From positions 16,346,440 through 16,410,439 of the forward strand of contig OY755240.1 in the NCBI GenBank assembly GCA_963576725.1: a DNA stretch of 64,000 nucleotides. The letters run 5' to 3'. Both the position numbers and the translations under genes were made by a program. The notes beneath the pieces were generated by a model that had not been told where the DNA came from, searched no databases, and saw only the letters and a program-made list of their open reading frames with translations. Source of the DNA: Azorinus chamasolen. Its lineage: Eukaryota; Mollusca; Bivalvia; Cardiida; Solecurtidae. Below, in pieces: positions 10,404-20,231 of this stretch; the stretch's first letter is position 1; each line of letters opens with the position of its first letter.

Positions 10404-10628
10404 TTAAACCTTTTCATGTTCTATGATTATTCCAAATTTCACTATGTACTGCACATTCATGGTCTTAGTTATAATTAAATATGCATGGTGGAACATGGTA
10501 GCCATATTAGAAAGTGAAGGAATATATGAAAGTTGATTAGCAAACAGAGCGAACCCAGGAGCCGTCTGATCTTGGTCTGCTCTGTTTGCAAATGCACGAA
10601 AAAACGTTTATATGAAGGAAAGTGTTAA
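10404..10628 (+). mobile_element. A1 MITE, first copy of a local duplication
   Basis: TTTTCATGTTCTATGATTAT on the left, TTTATATGAAGGAAAG then TTAA on the right. The left core arm is shortened (GAGCGAACCCAGGAGCC). The spacer after it (CATATAAGTGGAGT...CGATGAAAGAT) recurs after the next A1. Confidence 0.8.
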
Positions 10629-10772
10629 GCATATAAGTGGAGTTCCAAATAGTATTATCTGCATGATTCCGGTGCCAGTTTCGATGAAAGATTTAACCCT
10701 CTCCCTGTTCTATGTTTATTTCAAATTGCAATATGTATGGAATATTCGTTGAAGAATTAGTTATAATGAAAC

Positions 10773-11232
10773 TTATTATACTGCAAAGTAAAATCCTCAC
10801 TTCTGATTGGTTAACTTGCCGTGTACATGGGTCCATGTACCCTGTGAGCTGACAGGGTGCATAGAAATTCCCCGTGGCAGGCCCCACATATTATGGTCAG
10901 AAACCAAAAGATCGACTTCTCGACTCGGCTAAACAATAGCAAAATTCATAATAGACAACTATTGATACGTAAAGAAAACAATGCAGAAATGAATTAAAAA
11001 ACACCATTGTTTGAAATGACCAGTAAAACAGTTTTTAGAGGAGTTATTATATCGTCCAGCCATCTATAATAACACGAACGCCGATGAAATACAATACACA
11101 ACACTTCGGATACCTTCGGGTAGAAATAAATGTATTGGGGCGCTTTTAGGGGAATTAGCGTGTTTAGTGATTCAACATGCAAAAATGGATTTATATAAAT
11201 TATCCGAACCGTAAAACTTTGCAGTATAATAA
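10773..11232. mobile_element. 460-bp element with short terminal inverted repeats
   Basis: TTATTATACTGCAAAGT opens it and ACTTTGCAGTATAATAA closes it. The interior holds a small palindrome around CATGGGTCCATG. No coding potential and no other copy in the window. The superfamily is undetermined. Confidence 0.7.
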
Positions 11233-11240
11233 ATTCGTTA

Positions 11241-11373
11241 TACAGTTCTTTCCCAGGGTACATGACGATTTATTCCCGGCTGGTAAAATCATGTAACCCT
11301 CGCCTAACGGCTCGGGCAACATGATTTTCCTCAGCCGGGAATAAATCGCCATGTACCCTGGGAAAGAACTGTA
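11241..11373. mobile_element. 133-bp CAGT-ended foldback
   Basis: TA then CAGTTCTTTCCCAGGG, mirrored by CCCTGGGAAAGAACTG then TA, with ~45-bp arms (ATTTATTCCCGGCTG answered by CAGCCGGGAATAAAT). The ends fit Tc1/mariner-type MITEs, but the arms are unrelated to family C. Confidence 0.82.
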
Positions 11374-11661
11374 TAACTAATAATGTAAGGTGGAACATAG
11401 TAGCCATTCAGAACGTAAAGAAACAGATGAAATTACATTAACAAACATAGCAGACATAGATCAGACGGCTCCTGTAGGAGCCGTCTGATCTTGTTCTACT
11501 CTGTTTGCAAATGCATGAACAAATCATTTATATGAAGGAACGTGTTAAGCATATAAGTGGAGTGTCAAACAGAATCTTCTACATCCACACTGTTTGCAAA
11601 GGACTCGCCAATTGCGGCCAGTCTTGTTAGTCGAATTCCGGTGCCAGTTTCGATGAAAGAT

Positions 11662-11911
11662 TTAACCCTTTCCATGTTCTATGTTATTTTGAAATTGCAA
11701 TACCAACTGAATATTCTTGAACAAAATAGTTATAATGAAATGTGTAAGGTGGATCATTGAAGCCATTTTAGAAACAAAAGAAACATATCTGTCAAATGGC
11801 ATTAACAAACAGAGCAGACCCTGATCAGACGGCTCCTATAGGAGCCGTCTAGTCTGTGTCTATTATGTTTACAAATGCGTGACCATGTGTTTATATGAAA
11901 GAAAGTGTTAA
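11662..11911 (+). mobile_element. A1 MITE, third copy, near-full length
   Basis: 250 bp with TTAA at both ends. The core CAGACGGCTCCTATAGGAGC is intact on both sides of the centre. Confidence 0.9.
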
Positions 11912-12275
11912 AGGAATGCAATTCAAATACAAAAGGAATACGGCAATCTTTAATTTTTGTGTAAATCGTGTTTTTTGTAATCTAATACTTTCAGTCTGGG
12001 GCATATATGTATTCACTGTCATTTGCAAACAGTGTAGCCCTCCAATCAGGGTATACATTGTTTGCCATTCAAAGTCCCCTAGCAAGTTTGAGTCTTTCAC
12101 GCTGAGTGGGCTCTGTATAGCTAATCACTGACGGTATATTCCAATTTGAAAATGCAGCGTTGAACAATCAATGTTGAAGGGTTTATGTTATAAAAATCTA
12201 AATTTATTAGAAGTACCAAAGTTCTATTTGTTTTGCTGTTTTATTCTTCAGATTGCAATAACATTGCATAAACTA
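11912..12275. other. Mostly unassigned, with an I-like core near 12020-12125
   Basis: TTTGCAAACAGTGTAGCCCT and ATTGTTTGCCATTCAAAGTC resemble the element at 58275-58437. The rest is unassigned. Confidence 0.45.
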
Positions 12276-12481
12276 TTAAACCCTACCCACTGCAAAAATA
12301 GCTCTGATCAAGTTTAGATTTTGTACGGATTTGACTACTTCCGATTCGATTGAACTTTTGAGAAATATTTGGCACGAGTGTCAAACAGCTTGGATCCTGA
12401 TGAGACGCCGAGTTACTCGGCGTCTCATCTGAATCCAAGCTGTTTGCAAATGCGAGTCAGGTAACAGTTAACTGGCTAAGG
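12276..12481 (+). mobile_element. B1 MITE
   Basis: TTAAACCCTACCCACTGCAA, then GACTACTTCCGATTCGAT, ACTTTTGAGAAATATT and a full hairpin GATGAGACGCCGAGTTACTC. The right end is worn. Confidence 0.85.
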
Positions 12482-12890
12482 ACTAATTACCGTATTGTTT
12501 GATAGAAAATTTAATTACATAGGGTTCAAATTCGTACTGGCATTTAAATTTACTTTTAACGTCATTTGTAAGACTGTTCGTAAATTAATGAATTTGTCTT
12601 TTGATGTACTCTCCCTACCGCTTTTTCATCACCTTTCTATACAAAATCCGTGATCTCGTTTTTCAAAAAGCTGAAATTCGAATAGTGGCATTTATTTGCG
12701 ATATTCATCAGCAATCGCGAAATCAATGAAATGACTGAATATCTCGGTTTTCTGGGTGCAGTGTTATACAAATACCATTGGCAATGAGAGACCAGACACA
12801 TTATATTCACAAATGTCAAATTGCTAATACCCCTACATCAACGCAGAAAGAACACGACAGTCCACAAAGTATAAAGTCATTAACAAGATC
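12482..12890. other. Unassigned DNA
   Basis: No recognisable gene or repeat. Confidence 0.4.
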
Positions 12891-12940
12891 CAGCAAAACG
12901 TCTATAGAGCGACCATCTAAACGAGGTATAAGTCTGTGTT

Positions 12941-13162
12941 TTATCCCATTCCCTCATAGGCTACTTTTAGCATCACCCTGTTTGAATAAATCTACTGAAA
13001 AGGAGCACTGACTAGAGAAAAGGAGGTTTAAAACCATGGCATTGTGGTAAATGGACCAGTTGCTCCTATGGAGTAAATGCAGTCTTTATCACAATGGTTT
13101 CAGAAAGTAACTTTTACAGAAACTCCAACAAAAGGCGTCAGTATGTGTGAGGGATGGGTTAA
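12941..13162 (-). mobile_element. E MITE nested in C1
   Basis: TTAT/TTAA ends. CTACTGAAAAGGAGCACTGA is followed by a worn hairpin (CAGTTGCTCCTATGGAG) and TTTATCACAATGG. Confidence 0.82.
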
Positions 13163-13248
13163 AATCAGGTGGTAGCGTAATGCAGGACGAAAGTTATGCA
13201 GAAATACTCTACATGAGCTTTCTGCATTAGATGTACTTTCGTCCTGTA

Positions 13249-13476
13249 TTAACCCATTTGCTCCCACGATCCCATATATGGAACTTGGGCAAACAGTGTA
13301 GACTCTGAGCAGACGCCGCATAATGCGGGACTGATCAGAGTCTACACTGTTTACTGATAGGAATTTCAATATAAAACAAAACGAAATTGAAAATTTAGGC
13401 CATACACACCTTAGATAAAAAATGGACTAATCCAATATATAAACATGGACGAATCCACTGGGTGCAAATGGGTTAA
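13249..13476 (+). mobile_element. D MITE nested in the palindrome of C1
   Basis: Inserted at the TTAA of the C palindrome's right arm (CCTGTATTAA). It opens CCCATTTGCTCCCACGATCC and closes GGGTGCAAATGGGTTAA. The hairpin ACTCTGAGCAGACGCCGC is followed by a slightly deleted partner. Confidence 0.9.
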
Positions 13477-13700
13477 ACAACCACCTAGTTTTAATGATAC
13501 CAATTTGTATTCATTAAGTTGTCGCTTTGGAGGGGTTCTACTGTACATGTAGTTGGAATTCACAATGCATCGTAACCGCGACCACTATAACATGCATTGC
13601 ATTACCTTTTATGAAAGACTTAAAGTTTCATCCAAACCATGCAGTAGAACAAAATTAATCTACAGTGAAGTAAACAACAGACAATTAAAATTAAAACAAT

Positions 13701-13893
13701 ACTGCTGCTGCTGCTGCTGCTACAACAACAACTACTACCACTACTACTGCTACCACTAATACTGGTTCTGCTACTATTTCTACGATTTCTACTACTACTA
13801 CTACTACTACTATTACTACTTCTACTACTGCTGCTACTACTACTACTACTACTACTACAACCACATCAACAACTACTACTACTACTACTGCTT

Positions 13894-13965
<72 letters not shown>

Positions 13966-14110
13966 TTACTACTTCTACTACTACTACTACTACTACTACT
14001 ACTATTACTACTACTACTACTACTACAACCACATCAACAACTACTACCACTACTACTGCTTATATTTCTTCTTCTACTACTACTACTACTACTATTACTA
14101 CTACTACTAT

Positions 14111-14147
<37 letters not shown>

Positions 14148-14392
14148 GCTACTACTACTACTACAACCACAACTACTACTACTACTGATGCTGCTGCCAC
14201 TGCTACTGCTGTTGTTACTACTACGGTTACTGCCACTACTAATACTGCTACTACTACTACTACTTCTACTACTACTATTACTGCTGCTACTACTACTACG
14301 TGTAGTACTGCTACTACTACTACTACTACTTCTACTACTACTATAATGCTGCTACTACTACTACTACCACTACTACTACTGCTACTACTACT

Positions 14393-14445
<53 letters not shown>

Positions 14446-14512
14446 TACTACTGTCACTACTACTACTACTACTCATGATGCTGTTACTACTATAGTACTA
14501 TTTCTACTACTA
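13701..14512. repeat. Trinucleotide microsatellite, about 0.8 kb
   Basis: Nearly all ACT/CTA repeats with runs of CTG, ACC, ACA and TTC variants. Open frames through it read as poly-Val or poly-Ser and are artefacts of the repeat. Confidence 0.97.
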
Positions 14513-14976
14513 TAATGGTACTTGGGACACAGAGGAGTCTCGGGCAGCCATCGTACAGTAGCAAGCCAATTGAAAGATCACCAGTGAGTTGTCTGTCGAC
14601 TGTCTGAAGACTCTCGTAATGTAGGAAACAGTGGACCAAGGGTTACAGTATAATGTATCATATCTCTCTGACACCTTGTAAACCATACATGCAAATTGTT
14701 AGCAAAAATGTAAGCTTTTTTTGGTTTTCCCTTGGACGGAAACTCCGCCATAAAAGATCGTGTTTGATCTTTTAAGCAGCATTCAAATGTATTAGAAAAC
14801 AGTTTTCCAAAGCAATTTGACAAACCTGTAGATATGCGATAAAATTGCAGTGAAAATCATAATTATAACAATCGACTTTTTCCTTTCTAATTATCATTGG
14901 CAATATGAATAGTATGTCCATTTATCCACATTTAGTGTTGTTGCAGGCACGTGTAATCTCATTTGTAATTACATTA
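14513..14976. other. Unassigned DNA
   Basis: An 81-codon minus frame (14823-14578) with an acceptor-like CTACAG just upstream is visible. Nothing in its residues identifies a family, so I do not call it a gene. Confidence 0.4.
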
Positions 14977-15215
14977 TTAAACCTTTCCCTCCATAAATAT
15001 AGACTTTAAACGAATATTAATGTACTGTTTTCTCTTACAATTACAAATTAACAAGGAAATATTTGGCTGTGACAGAACCATAAGAACCAGATATTCGTTA
15101 TTCCGTAAACTAACAGAGCATATCCTTATCCGACAGCTCTTATCGGAGCTGCCTGATATTGGTCTTCTCTGTTTGTAAAGGTGCTAAGAGTCGTCTATAT
15201 GAGGGAAAGGGTTAA
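14977..15215 (+). mobile_element. A2 MITE with an A1-like right end
   Basis: TTAAACCTTTCCCTCCATAA on the left. The core is CGACAGCTCTTATCGGAGCT, and the right end is GTCTATATGAGGGAAAGGG. The core centre differs from the usual CCTATAGG. Confidence 0.78.
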
Positions 15216-15470
15216 ATAGTTGTACAGTCTGTAATTAGGTTTCGCCATTGTCACGGAGTTACGTTCTAGTAATTAAAGTCTCTCTATACCCACATCTCTT
15301 GAATAGAACCATAACATTAGCGAGAAGACAAACATGCAGTTGCAATGATATGTGCATCGTAAATTAATATAGGCACATAAATTATGCGCAATACTTAATC
15401 ACACCTTAGCATTACAAAGGGCTGTTACAACGAACTACATTGTAATTAAGGGGCCTATAATCAGTGTTGG

Positions 15471-15683
15471 TTAACTCTTTCGCTGCCAAATTCTGTCGTC
15501 TGCTAACTTTGTCGTCTGCTACCTTTTTCATTTTTGAATTTTCTTCATTTTTGTTTCAAAACCATAGTCGCAGTAAATAACAGTTTGGATCCTGATGAGA
15601 CGCCGAGTTACTCGGCGTCTCATCTGGATCCAAACTGTTTGCATAGGTAATCACAGATGCGGCATTGGCAGCGAAAGAGTTGA
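15471..15683. mobile_element. B2 MITE, complete
   Basis: TTAACTCTTTCGCTGCCAAA mirrored by TTGGCAGCGAAAGAGTTGA. The hairpin AACAGTTTGGATCCTGATGA pairs exactly with its partner. Best B2 reference copy here. Confidence 0.92.
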
Positions 15684-15725
15684 TACCGATTGGAAACGAA
15701 CTTTTTGTAAAAATGATTAAAGACT

Positions 15726-15828
15726 CACAGAGGTAACACAGTGTGAAACAATGACAGTGACAACACCAATCACACACACAGAGGTAACACAGTGTGAAAC
15801 AATGACAGTGACAATACCAATCACACAA
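15726..15828. repeat. 51-bp direct duplication
   Basis: CACAGAGGTAACACAGTGTG followed by AAACAATGACAGTGACAA occurs twice in direct succession (15726 and 15777). Confidence 0.9.
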
Positions 15829-16045
15829 ATTTATGGGTTACCTGGATTAAAGACATCAACAGTCTGCATATTTTAAATACCTAGTTATTAGTTTAGTTTA
15901 AACATATTTTATTTCATAATTCCAGAAATGGGGTTGGGCAACAAGTTCTTCCAACTTAGATATAGCCCTTCCCCTACAGTGAATGGAATAATATAGTACA
16001 AAGTAAAATGACAGTCACACAAATATACGTATATAAATTCAAAGG

Positions 16046-16156
16046 ATCAGAATGAGAGAGAGAGTGAGTAGGTGAGGGAAATATTGAAAACTTCAAAGAA
16101 ATTTAGAAAGAGAGAGATGGAGAGAGGGAGAGAGAGAATGAGAGAGAGAGAGAGAG
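16046..16156. repeat. GA-rich microsatellite
   Basis: Interrupted (GA)n runs at 16046-16080 and 16108-16156. Confidence 0.93.
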
Positions 16157-16265
16157 GTGTTCAGTCTGCAGGGTAAACCAATGGAAAATAGGAAAATGAA
16201 CCTAGTTATGATATTATTGTATTCTACCATTGCATGTCGTAACGTGATTATAGGGACATCTACAT

Positions 16266-16463
16266 GTACTTAAGCCGCCATTTGTTTATTGAACATATGT
16301 GTCTTAAAAAGCATGTAGTTGTTTAATGCAGGTCAAAGGTAATGCAGAAAGCTCCTATATGAGCTTTCTGTATTACTTTTATCCTGCATTAAGCTACCGT
16401 CTGCCTTACATACCCATAATTAAACCTCTTTTTTGATGGGCGCTTCAGACATATTCTACTGTA
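16266..16463. mobile_element. C3 MITE, worn left end
   Basis: TGTACTTAAGCCGCC on the left. The palindrome has GTCAAAGGTAATGCAG and centre GCTCCTATATGAGC. The right end is CGCTTCAGACATATTCTACT then GTA. Confidence 0.78.
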
Positions 16464-16493
16464 CTTGAAATGCATAGTTATTATATTAGTGTA

Positions 16494-16702
16494 TACAGCA
16501 AAACCCCTCTAATGTGACCACCAAAAAGGGACATAATTCACAGTGGCAAAGGCATGTGGTAGCTTAATGCAGGACGAAAGTAATGCAGAAAGCTCCTATA
16601 GGAGCTTTCTGCATAACTTTCGTCCTGCATTAAGCAACCACCTGCTCATGTAGACAGTCATGTTTAATCATTACGTGGTCGCATTAGAGGGGTTTTACTG
16701 TA
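16494..16702. mobile_element. C1 MITE, complete
   Basis: 209 bp including both TA. TACAGCAAAACCCCTCTAAT mirrors ATTAGAGGGGTTTTACTGTA. The palindrome GCTTAATGCAGGACGAAAG..AAAGCTCC is almost perfect. A good C1 reference copy. Confidence 0.94.
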
Positions 16703-16749
16703 TTTACATATCATCTAAATATTTAGATATTTTAGGCATTTGGCTTATT

Positions 16750-16875
16750 TACCCTTACCACGCTGTTAAAAAATAATATCTGCTCAAATTTGGATCTGGT
16801 GCATTATAGACTACTTCCGATTCGATCTCGTTTTAGAAAGAAAGAGTGTCCAACAGACTTAAACCGGATGTGACG
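16750..16875 (+). mobile_element. B1 MITE, left half
   Basis: TAATATCTGCTCAAATTTGG, ACTACTTCCGATTCGATC and AAGAGTGTCCAACAG. The hairpin is replaced after ACTTAAACCGGATG. Confidence 0.7.
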
Positions 16876-16911
16876 ACAAAATGATCACGTCATCAATATT
16901 ACTTATATCAA

Positions 16912-17121
16912 TACTGTAGAACCTGCATATAGCGACTCTATAATTAATAGATAGAGAGGTCGACAAGAGAAAGCGATTGCTTAATGCAGGAAGAAAGTAA
17001 TGCAGAAAGCTCCCGGGAGGAGCTTTCTGCATTACTTTCGGCCTGCATTAAGCTACTACTTGCTCTTAAAAACCAAAGTTAGACTTAATGTTAACGGTCG
17101 CTGTAGAGGGGCTGTACCGTA
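16912..17121. mobile_element. C-family MITE with a CATATAGCGAC end
   Basis: TACTGTAGAACCTGCATATA on the left and GTCGCTGTAGAGGGGCTGTA near the right. The palindrome has centre AGCTCCCGGGAGGAGCTTT. Confidence 0.85.
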
Positions 17122-17129
17122 TTTAAAAC

Positions 17130-17272
17130 GGCAATATCAACTAACACGTAATTTTTGTCGAAGCAGAAACTGCAGAATCAGATCTATATTATTCTATAAG
17201 CAAACAAAGCAGACCCTGATCAGACGGTTTTTATAAGACGTAGAAAGTTGTATGTATGGAGTAAATTGTTAA
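17130..17272 (+). mobile_element. A2 MITE, right part with shortened core
   Basis: GCAGAAACTGCAGAATCAGA, CAGACCCTGATCAGACGG, then TATGGAGTAAATTGTTAA. The right core arm is missing. Confidence 0.7.
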
Positions 17273-17389
17273 TGCAGGGTGAATATCCTGCAGCAACGTC
17301 CTTTGATTTAAAATTCAAGGATATTTAGATAATGAGTAAAAATAAATATTGGACTGCCATTTCATGTCTATGCTATGTATGACTTTTTA

Positions 17390-17545
17390 CTGAGCTCCTG
17401 TGGGAACTGTCTGATCAGGGTCTTCTGTGGTTACTTATATCATGTTACATATCTGATATTCTGAAGTTTGTCACAACAAAAAGTGACATTGTTAATGTTT
17501 AAGTATAAATAAACCAGTTTATGAATATTCATCCTGTAATAGATT
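17390..17545 (-). mobile_element. A2 MITE, reverse-oriented fragment
   Basis: GAGCTCCTGTGGGAACTGTC, CTGATCAGGGTCTTCTG and later TTATGAATATTCATCCTG are A2 read from the right. Confidence 0.65.
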
Positions 17546-17619
17546 ATTGAACTAATTTTCCTGAAAAAAATGTTGAAACACCAACAACATTATAATCGAA
17601 TAGTAATCATGTAAGTAAA

Positions 17620-17746
17620 CGCCTAGCCTGCTCAACGCAATCTAACACACAGTTGCAAATAGCTTGGGTTCAGATGAGACGCTGAGTAACTCGGCATCTC
17701 ATCAGGATCCAGGCTGTTGACACTCGGTCAATATTTATTTTGTTAA
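17620..17746 (-). mobile_element. B1 MITE, joined to E at TTAA
   Basis: GCAAATAGCTTGGGTTCAGA and GATGAGACGCTGAGTAACTC, paired with CGGCATCTCATCAGGATC, then TGACACTCGGTCAATA. The flank is cut short at TTAA 17743. Confidence 0.78.
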
Positions 17747-17973
17747 CAATTTCCTCCATAAATACGCCTTTCTATACACCTCTGTAAAAATCACCTGTGG
17801 AAACCATTCTGATAAATAGAGCATTTGCTCCTATAGGAGCAAATGTTCTATTTACCACAATGCTTTCAAACTACAAAATTCTAAAAAAATACTTTTCTCC
17901 AGTTAATGCTCATTTTCGGTAGATTTATTCAAAGCGGTTGGATCTTAAAATAGCCTATGAGGAAATGAGTCAA
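17743..17973 (+). mobile_element. E MITE with an A2-like left end
   Basis: TTAACAATTTCCTCCATAAA and TACGCCTTTCTA belong to the A2 terminus, then ACCTCTGTAAAAATCACC starts E. The hairpin AAATAGAGCATTTGCTCCTA is perfect at the centre. The right end has worn to TCAA. Confidence 0.83.
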
Positions 17974-18169
17974 ACCATTTACAAATCGGAGTTAAGTGAA
18001 AAGGGTAATATATCGGAGATAAAGCAAACATCATTTATATAGCAGTCAATGGGTTAACATTTGCCAGAATTTGAGTTACAGCATCAGCGTATCCATTGCA
18101 TAATTACATGTAACAATAAAACATTTTCTAACTTCAATGAGAAACTCAATTTGTCATCCGGATTCAAGC

Positions 18170-18378
18170 TACAGTAGAACTCCTAAGGGGCGACCAGTCA
18201 AAGAATAATCATAGCTGCCTTTATAAGCAGGTGGTTGCTTAATGCAGGACGAAAGTAATGTGGACAGCTCCTATAGGAGCTTTCTGCATAACTTTCATCC
18301 TGCATTAAACTACCACCTGTCTCTGCCATCGAGAATTATGCCCCTTTTTGGTGGTCACATATGAGGGGTTTTACTTTA
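18170..18378. mobile_element. C1 MITE
   Basis: TACAGTAGAACTCCTAAGGG to GAGGGGTTTTACTTTA. The left arm near the centre is worn (GTGGACAGCTCC), the right intact. Confidence 0.87.
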
Positions 18379-18401
18379 TTGGACATATGCCCTGTAATTC
18401 C

Positions 18402-18643
18402 TTAAACCTTTCCCTGCTACATATTCATGTAAGAAAAAATGGCATCATGAATAGTAATTAGATTATTTTTACAATGACATATGAACACAGGACATTTTGA
18501 CACAGGCAGAAACTGTAGAACCAGTTCCCATAGGCAAACAGAGCAGACCAAGATCAGACGGCTCCTATAGGAGCCGTCTGATCTTGGTCTGCTCTGTTTG
18601 CAAAGGCACTGAAATCTGTTTTATGAAGGAAAGTTTTTTTTAA
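18402..18643 (+). mobile_element. A2 MITE with a perfect long hairpin
   Basis: TTAAACCTTTCCCTGCTACA on the left. The arms read GCAGACCAAGATCAGACGGC and pair completely through GATCTTGGTCTGCTCTGTTT; most copies keep a mismatch here (CCTGATC against GATCTGGG). The right end is worn to a T-run. Confidence 0.9.
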
Positions 18644-18971
18644 AAAAATAAAGCAAGGGGGAAACTATGACATACATGTACACTATTTAGCAAACAAAAA
18701 GCACAGAGGTAAGTCAGTTTATTAGCACACGTCATTCATTGCTCTTATCAACACATGCCAAATTATATAATTAGAAGCATCATCAACTAGCATGTGATAG
18801 TGGTTATTAGTTTTTTCGTATTTGTTTGTTCAAGACGCAAAATAAAAAAAATTCTACTGTAACGTTGTAAACACGAAGAGAGCCAATTCTTGTCTATTTT
18901 ATTATAACCCATATTACTAAATCAGGATCCAAGGTTATACAACTTTTGCATCTGAGTATGAGATCATTCTC
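18644..18971. other. Unassigned DNA
   Basis: A+T-rich, no gene or family recognised. Confidence 0.4.
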
Positions 18972-19198
18972 ACACATTTAACTACGACCAACACATTTAA
19001 CTACGACCAACACATTTAACTACGACCAACACATTTAACTACGACCAACACATTTAACTACGACCAACACATTTAACTACGACCAACACATTTAACTACG
19101 ACCAACACATTTAACTACGACCAACACATTTGACTAAACACATTTAACTACGACCAACACATTTAACTAAACACATTTGACTACGACCAACACATAAC
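18972..19198. repeat. 19-bp tandem repeat
   Basis: The unit ACACATTTAACTACGACCA repeats head to tail, with starts at 18972, 18991, 19010 and so on to about 19124, then breaks into shorter variants (ACACATTTGACTAA). There are no spacers, so it is not a CRISPR array. Confidence 0.96.
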
Positions 19199-19410
19199 TG
19201 GTTTTAAAATTCAAGTAATTGCGACACTAAAATGATATTGATCTGACAGTCAGTATTTTTCATTTAATGGTCACCGTTAGAAAAAGTAACATTGGCTGTC
19301 CATCTATTAGTAAAAGGTCGAGAAAACATTTGAGAAGAATATACTTTTAAGATTTTATTGTTCAGTGATATTGAATATTCCCAACGACTGTCGCCGTCTA
19401 AATGTGCCTA

Positions 19411-19605
19411 TACAGTGGAACCGTAAGCGACCTGATATTAATTGGATACAGGAATATTAAAAACAGGTGATTGCTTTATACAGGGCACAAGTAATACAAA
19501 AAGGATCTTTTTGTATTATTTCTGACCTGTATTAAGCCACCGCCTGTCTCACAGACCCATAATTAGACCCGCTCTTGATGGTTGCTTAAGACAGGTTATA
19601 TTGTA
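19411..19605. mobile_element. C3 MITE
   Basis: TACAGTGGAACCGTAAGCGA to GCTTAAGACAGGTTATATTG then TA. The palindrome centre has shrunk (AAAAAGGATCTTTTT). Confidence 0.85.
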
Positions 19606-19634
19606 TATCGGTTAACAATGTGTAGGTACAGTAA

Positions 19635-20022
19635 TACAGTAGAACCCCTCTAATGCGACCACTTAATGAATAAAAATGGCTGTCTTTATAAGACCAGCTA
19701 GTTGCTTAATGCATGACAAAAGTAATGCAGAAAGCTCCTGTAGGAGCTTTCTGCATTACCTTTGTCCTGCATTCAGCTACCACCTGTCTATAACATATAG
19801 AATTATACATCATTTAGGTGACAGCATTAGAGCGATTGCCAAAAGTAAATCTAATTCTGGGGTTTTAAGACAGGTGGTGGCTAAATACAGGAAGAAAGTT
19901 ATGCAGGAAAATCCCTCTAGGAGGTTTCGGCATTATTTTCGTCCTGCATTAGGCAATCACCTGCTCTTATAGAGCCCCATGTTTATTATTTTTTATAGTC
20001 GCTATAGACAGGTCCAGCTGTA
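19635..20022. mobile_element. Two C-family MITEs fused head to tail
   Basis: The first (19635-19836) starts TACAGTAGAACCCCTCTAAT with a full palindrome. Its right end dissolves at GCATTAGAGCGATTGCC. A second palindrome (GTGGTGGCTAAATACAGG, TCCCTCTAGGAGG) follows and ends ATAGACAGGTCCAGCTGTA. The terminal repeats between them are missing. Confidence 0.8.
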
Positions 20023-20231
20023 TACAGTGGAACCTGTCTTAAGCAATCTTATATTAATTGGACACAGGAATCTTACAAAGCAGGTGGTTGCTTAATATAG
20101 GGCAAAAGTAATACAAAAAGCTCCTATAGGAGCTATATGTATTACTTTAGACCTGTATTAAGCTACCCGCTACCTTACATACACATATGTAGACCTCATT
20201 GTGATGGTCGCGTAAGATAGGTGTTATTATA
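20023..20231. mobile_element. C3 MITE abutting the fused pair
   Basis: TACAGTGGAACCTGTCTTAA starts directly after the previous ACTG-type end. Palindrome with TTAATATAGGGC and TGTATTAAGC. The right end is worn (GATAGGTGTTATTATA). Confidence 0.85.

Larger units (their letters stand above)
10691..11548 (+). mobile_element. A1 MITE, second copy, interrupted
   Basis: Left piece 10691-10772 (CCTGTTCTATG to TAGTTATAATGAAA). The right piece resumes at about 11378 (AATGTAAGGTGGAACATAG) and holds an intact core and TTAA at 11545. About 600 bp of other elements sit between. Confidence 0.82.
12891..13545. mobile_element. C1 MITE carrying E and D inserts
   Basis: Three pieces: 12891-12940 (CAGCAAAACG, GAGCGACCATCTAAACGAGG), 13163-13248 (ATCAGGTGGTAGCGTAATGC and most of the palindrome) and 13477-13545 (CAACCACCTAG to GGGGTTCTACTGTA). 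Together they rebuild one C1 layout. Confidence 0.83.

Noticed and set aside
13691..14476. Long poly-Val and poly-Ser open frames on minus
   Set aside because: They are the ACT/CTA triplet array read in frame; no start context, no complexity.
14578..14823. 81-codon minus frame with acceptor-like CTACAG upstream
   Set aside because: No recognisable domain, and composition does not stand out from its surroundings; kept only as an unassigned note.
18972..19198. CRISPR-like direct repeats
   Set aside because: Units are contiguous 19-mers without spacers, in an animal-like sequence; it is a simple tandem repeat.
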